64,000 nt of DNA from Orthonyx spaldingii (lineage: Eukaryota; Chordata; Aves; Passeriformes; Orthonychidae). Positions 60,311 through 64,000 of this stretch are shown here, piece after piece (position 1 is the first letter of the stretch; the number at the start of each line of letters is the position of its first letter). Location of the stretch: the NCBI GenBank assembly GCA_013397795.1, contig VZTJ01005902.1, forward strand, positions 1,809,116-1,873,115, read 5' to 3'. The notes under the pieces were generated by a model. It did no database searches. It was not told the DNA's origin and was given only the letters and a program-made list of their open reading frames with translations. A program made the translations under genes and the position numbers.

Positions 60311-63300
60311 ACAGACATGAATGTATTTTATGTTTAAACTAAGTACATGTTGTAAAACATGGACCAAAAACTGATTACCTGCTAGTATGGGTAACAGTAT
60401 GTGGCTAAAGTTTAGGCAAGCACATAATTGTGTAATGAAATCACTTAAATGCATTGGAAGATTAATTTTTCCTTTCACCCTTGGAAAAACTGATCCGCAT
60501 GGGAAGAACTGGAATTTTATGCTGAGGTTTTAACTTCTGTTCCCTCAGCCTTCTTGCATACCCTCTCGCCCTTTCTGCTGGGCCTACAGCTTTTACATGT
60601 CTCTCCATGACTCTCTTCCTTTTGTCTGCCTCCTCAATGGCTCCAGAGTCCTAAAGAAATGTTCAGCTTTGAAGACTGGCCTAAAAAATGGTAATTTTCC
60701 AGACAAAGGCCAGGTGTTACTTCCAATTCATTCAGTATGCATCCCTATTATCCTGCGGGTCATCTCCTGCTGAGCGCGCTCCATGGGTGTTCTGACTGCG
60801 TAAGGCCTGTGAGATTTGCCCCGTGTGACTGAACTGCAGATGGAACTTTCATATCTCTTATTTTAGCAGCAGTCAATTTGCTAAACTTTCTTAATAGCAA
60901 GGTAGAAGGTGATTTCTGTGTCACAGCCTTACAGCTTTCGCACACCAACCAGAGGAGGAAACGCAGCACCCGTCGTCAGAAGGTGGCTGGACATGAGAGC
61001 TCCGGCCTGCAGGCAGGGTGACCATCAGCAAGCTCCCACCGAGGCTGTGCCACTACACAGGGCACAGATTTTGGCTCATTGTGCCTTTCCCTGCTCCCCT
61101 GGGAGAGGGAATATCAGTTGCCCTCACAAGCAGTTCAGTAGGAGGAGGTGTGGGCCAAGCTGTGCAGAGCAGACTTCGCCGGGCACACCAGGGCTGCACA
61201 TCTGGATCAGAGCTGAACAGAGCCTTGGCACTGCTCGCACAGGCGTTGAGTCACTTGCCAGGATTCCATAACTCCTTCTGGAGGCACCCTCATCTGTGCG
61301 GATACATCCTCCTAGCAAGGTCAGCCATTTCAAGCAAACAAAGAGTTTAGATCATTGTTTACTCTCAGGATAGATTATTTTTTCTCTATCTCCACAACCA
61401 GGGTTAGATGAAGAAACAACCCACCCTTTGTCAATATACTGTATCCAAATCAAACTAACACATTTGGTTTCTGCAAGAAAACAAAGTCAAGTTTCAGTTT
61501 CTAAATAAACCATTTATGGAGTCATCACTCTGGAATTTTGCCTTTCTTTCTCCTGTATCTCCTTTCAGATGGAGAGAAGAATCAGATAAGTAATGCTATC
61601 TGCAACTGCTTATCTCCAGTTAAATCCAAATTTGTTTTAAAGAAATGCTAAATGGTGCTGAAATTCCCAGAAGTTAGAAGCTGAGATGCCATTCAAAACC
61701 TTCCTTTTGAATTCTCATTGCCTCAGATTCAGCCATTCATGGTGATTCCCCTTAGATTTTATTACTGGAAAACCTTGCATCTTATTCAGTGATGGCTAGA
61801 TCAGGCTCAGGATATTTTACTACATTTTCTTAGTCAAATCAAATGTCTTGTTACCAGTGGATTGAATTAAACCACCATGTCATTACGGGACCACTAGAAT
61901 ACTTGACTTTACTAGTTTCATACTTAACAGAAATTTCTAGAATGAGGTTAAAATTGTGCATTAATAATTTCTTATTTTTGAGTGAGTTTATTTATCACCT
62001 TCCTATATATTTTCATTATGTGCTTTTATTACTCTGACACAGTGAAACATGTACCATACCATCTAAATGCTGAGTACAAAAAGAAGGAAAAAGAGAAAAA
62101 AATATATTGAAACAAGATTGGGACATCATAAATAAATGGCTCATTGCATTAGAAAGGAAAAAAAGAGAAGATAAATTTTTCTGCAAGGAAACCAAAATCA
62201 GCCATGTTGTGGGGAGGATCTAGGCAAGGCAACAAAGGGATGGAGAAGTATAATGAGTGGCATTGAGGACTCTGTGCTTACACAGACTTTGTGAGAGCAG
62301 CTGTGACTGGGCTTAGCAATTAAACAGAAGGAAAGGGTTATGATTAAGCACAAACCCAACAACCCCATGTTTTGACAGGGACACAGATTACTTGAATGCA
62401 GCTACTCACAGTTTTTGCTGAAGAGGGTGAGAGGAGAGGATCAGCTACACCCAGGATAGCAAACCACAACTTCACCTCAGCGTGGTGAAGGTCATATTGG
62501 AATGTGGATCTTTAAGTGTGTGTTCAAATTTCATTACAGCCATGGAAGCTGGCAGGTGCCTCTGCATGAAAGTGTTTAGCAGAAGAGAAATGGACTTAAT
62601 CACAGGCTTGGATGCTCTTCTGTGTTTCAAGTTGATAGTGCTGAAAATGAAGGTGATGTGAGACCTGTAGTTACAAGATTTTTAAATATCTAAACACTAT
62701 TTCACAACTTCTTTTTTCCCTGTCCAGGGTGAGTTTTTGTAGTTTAGCCATTAATCTTGTGAAGCAGAAATTTAACGTGTCAATGTTGACAGACTGTTAA
62801 CTATAGCAGCAATGACGAAGCTTCTATAGTATTAACCTTTCATAAAATAAAACTGCAATAATGATGTTGTTTCCATTAGACCTTTCAGATCACTTACAAA
62901 TTATCTGGAACTCCTACTGTTTATTTGTTTTTACTTTAGATTGTTGCCCCAAGCACTTAAATAATTGTAATAAAATAATAATAGAATTAAGATTAGATAA
63001 ATTAAGTGGAAATGAAACTGAATACATTTTCCATGACAGCTGGCAAGTCCCATTCTGTGACTGCTCAGAAACAGAACTGGAATTTTTATGACAGTAGACA
63101 ATAAGGCGATCGTGTACAGGATGTAACTCAATGCTCAAGAGGAGCAGTGTGCAAGTGACACATCAACAAAAACAAACTTGTTTCATTTATGTACTATTAA
63201 TTACCATAACTTACATAATCATGGACATCTGTTCTCCCTTTCTCATACATGTACCTATGCACAGATAATTACCACTATCTACTGGTCGGAAGAGCAAATA

Positions 63301-63871
63301 GCATAATATAGAGACAAATAGATTATAGCATATAATTTTATATTAGAATGAATAGATTTTTGTATATACATGCAGATATGACCATCTCTGTGTTATTTAT
63401 TCCTGCCCTACCTTGCAAGAGATTTTTTAGTTCTTAAACTTCACATTGAAACTGTAGTAACTTGTTCCAACTTGCATACTTGGAAGAGCATTATACAGAA
63501 AAAAAGAGCAAATAATTTTTAACTAATTAAAAATTAAGTAGAACAATATCAGTTTAGTATCTCTCGTCGTGATGGTTCCAAAACATGGTGCAAAAGATCA
63601 AAAGATTTTTTTTCAGCCAGACAGTAAAGGTTCATCAGCTTTAAAATAGTTGTATTCTTCCAAGAGAAATAGTCACCGTTTGATTGCTTTATTCAGATAA
63701 AAGAGAAAAGCAACTGATGCACAAATTACAATTCTTGGGAAATAGGGTTTTTTCCCACGTTGTGTCTTGAGTACTTAAGGGTGATATTTGTTCCGTGAAA
63801 TATTTTATGATTGTCCCTTTTAAATAACTGTATTTTAGGAGCCCAGAAAGCTGTTTTCCTTGAATGTCATG
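60311..63871. other. Non-coding sequence with a GC-rich patch
   Basis: A GC-richer patch at about 60,900-61,320 keeps two overlapping plus-strand frames open (120 and 110 codons) plus a minus-strand one, none with a known domain. The rest is AT-rich, unique-looking DNA with no exon, RNA gene or transposon recognised. Confidence 0.6.
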
Positions 63872-63951
63872 CCATAGAATCATAGAATGGTTTACATCGG
63901 GAGGGACCTTAAGTTCACCTAGTTCCAACCCCTTGGTATGGAGAGGGACAC
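63872..63951 (-). mobile_element. CR1 LINE 3' end, minus orientation
   Basis: CATAGAATCATAGAATGG opens the match, which continues GGGAGGGACCTTAAG, then CACCTAGTTCCAACCCC and GGTATGGAGAGGGACAC. This is the reverse complement of the avian CR1 3' UTR with its terminal octamer repeats. It is the best preserved CR1 piece in the window, hence probably the youngest, and is 5'-truncated after about 80 bases. A 102-codon minus-strand frame crossing it is only readthrough of the repeat. Confidence 0.92.
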
Positions 63952-64000
63952 TGTTTGTTTTCGTGCCTGAAGTTTTACAGCCACATATATGGTGCATATA

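Noticed and set aside
1..64000. Many open frames of 60-138 codons on both strands
   Set aside because: They overlap in conflicting frames, show no domain (except the integrase relic), and many begin at non-ATG codons. Their length is expected by chance in 64 kb.

Overview
This window reads as avian nuclear DNA, most likely an AT-rich, gene-poor stretch of a macrochromosome. The best evidence is four fragments of the CR1 LINE. The clearest, near the right end, carries the 3'-end signature CATAGAATCATAGAATGG followed by the usual 3'-UTR wording. CR1 in this form is typical of birds and other reptiles. The species cannot be named from the sequence. Two short N runs beside homopolymers show that this is a draft assembly.

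I find no intact protein-coding gene, no rRNA or convincing tRNA gene, and no CRISPR array or operon. Open frames are short (none beyond about 140 codons), fall on both strands and overlap each other. None resembles a known exon except one decayed integrase fragment at about 13.5 kb. That relic has the C-X2-C of an H2C2 zinc finger, a DYFSKW motif and a GREFVNQ motif. It is broken by a stop and a frameshift and has lost a catalytic Asp. It is followed directly by a consensus splice donor.

Layout: 0-10.4 kb is unique non-coding DNA with one GC-rich island (5.6 kb). From 10.4 to 11.5 kb lie two old CR1 pieces in opposite orientation, and at 13.5-13.8 kb the integrase relic. From 14 to 34 kb is mostly unique DNA with simple repeats, a 3 x 16 bp minisatellite (16.85 kb) and an assembly gap (29.8 kb). 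A CR1 3' end lies at 34.3 kb. From 35 to 43 kb are two strong inverted repeats (35.06 and 42.56 kb), a GC-rich island (36.7 kb) and a palindromic interspersed repeat (40.9 kb). From 43 to 48 kb are a G-run tract and a second gap whose flanks are near-duplicates. From 52 to 60 kb are more copies of old interspersed repeats built around CTGATCC / TTGACTTCAATGG cores, a third hairpin (55.25 kb) and a strand-asymmetric, CpG-bearing segment (60.1-60.3 kb). The younger CR1 3' end is at 63.9 kb.

There is no set of genes working together here. The observations most worth following are the 21-bp hairpin downstream of a strong 3' splice site (42.5 kb), the 14-bp perfect hairpin (35.06 kb), the integrase relic with its splice donor, and the assembly artefact at 47.6 kb. 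Repeat assignments rest on recognition by eye, not on a database search.
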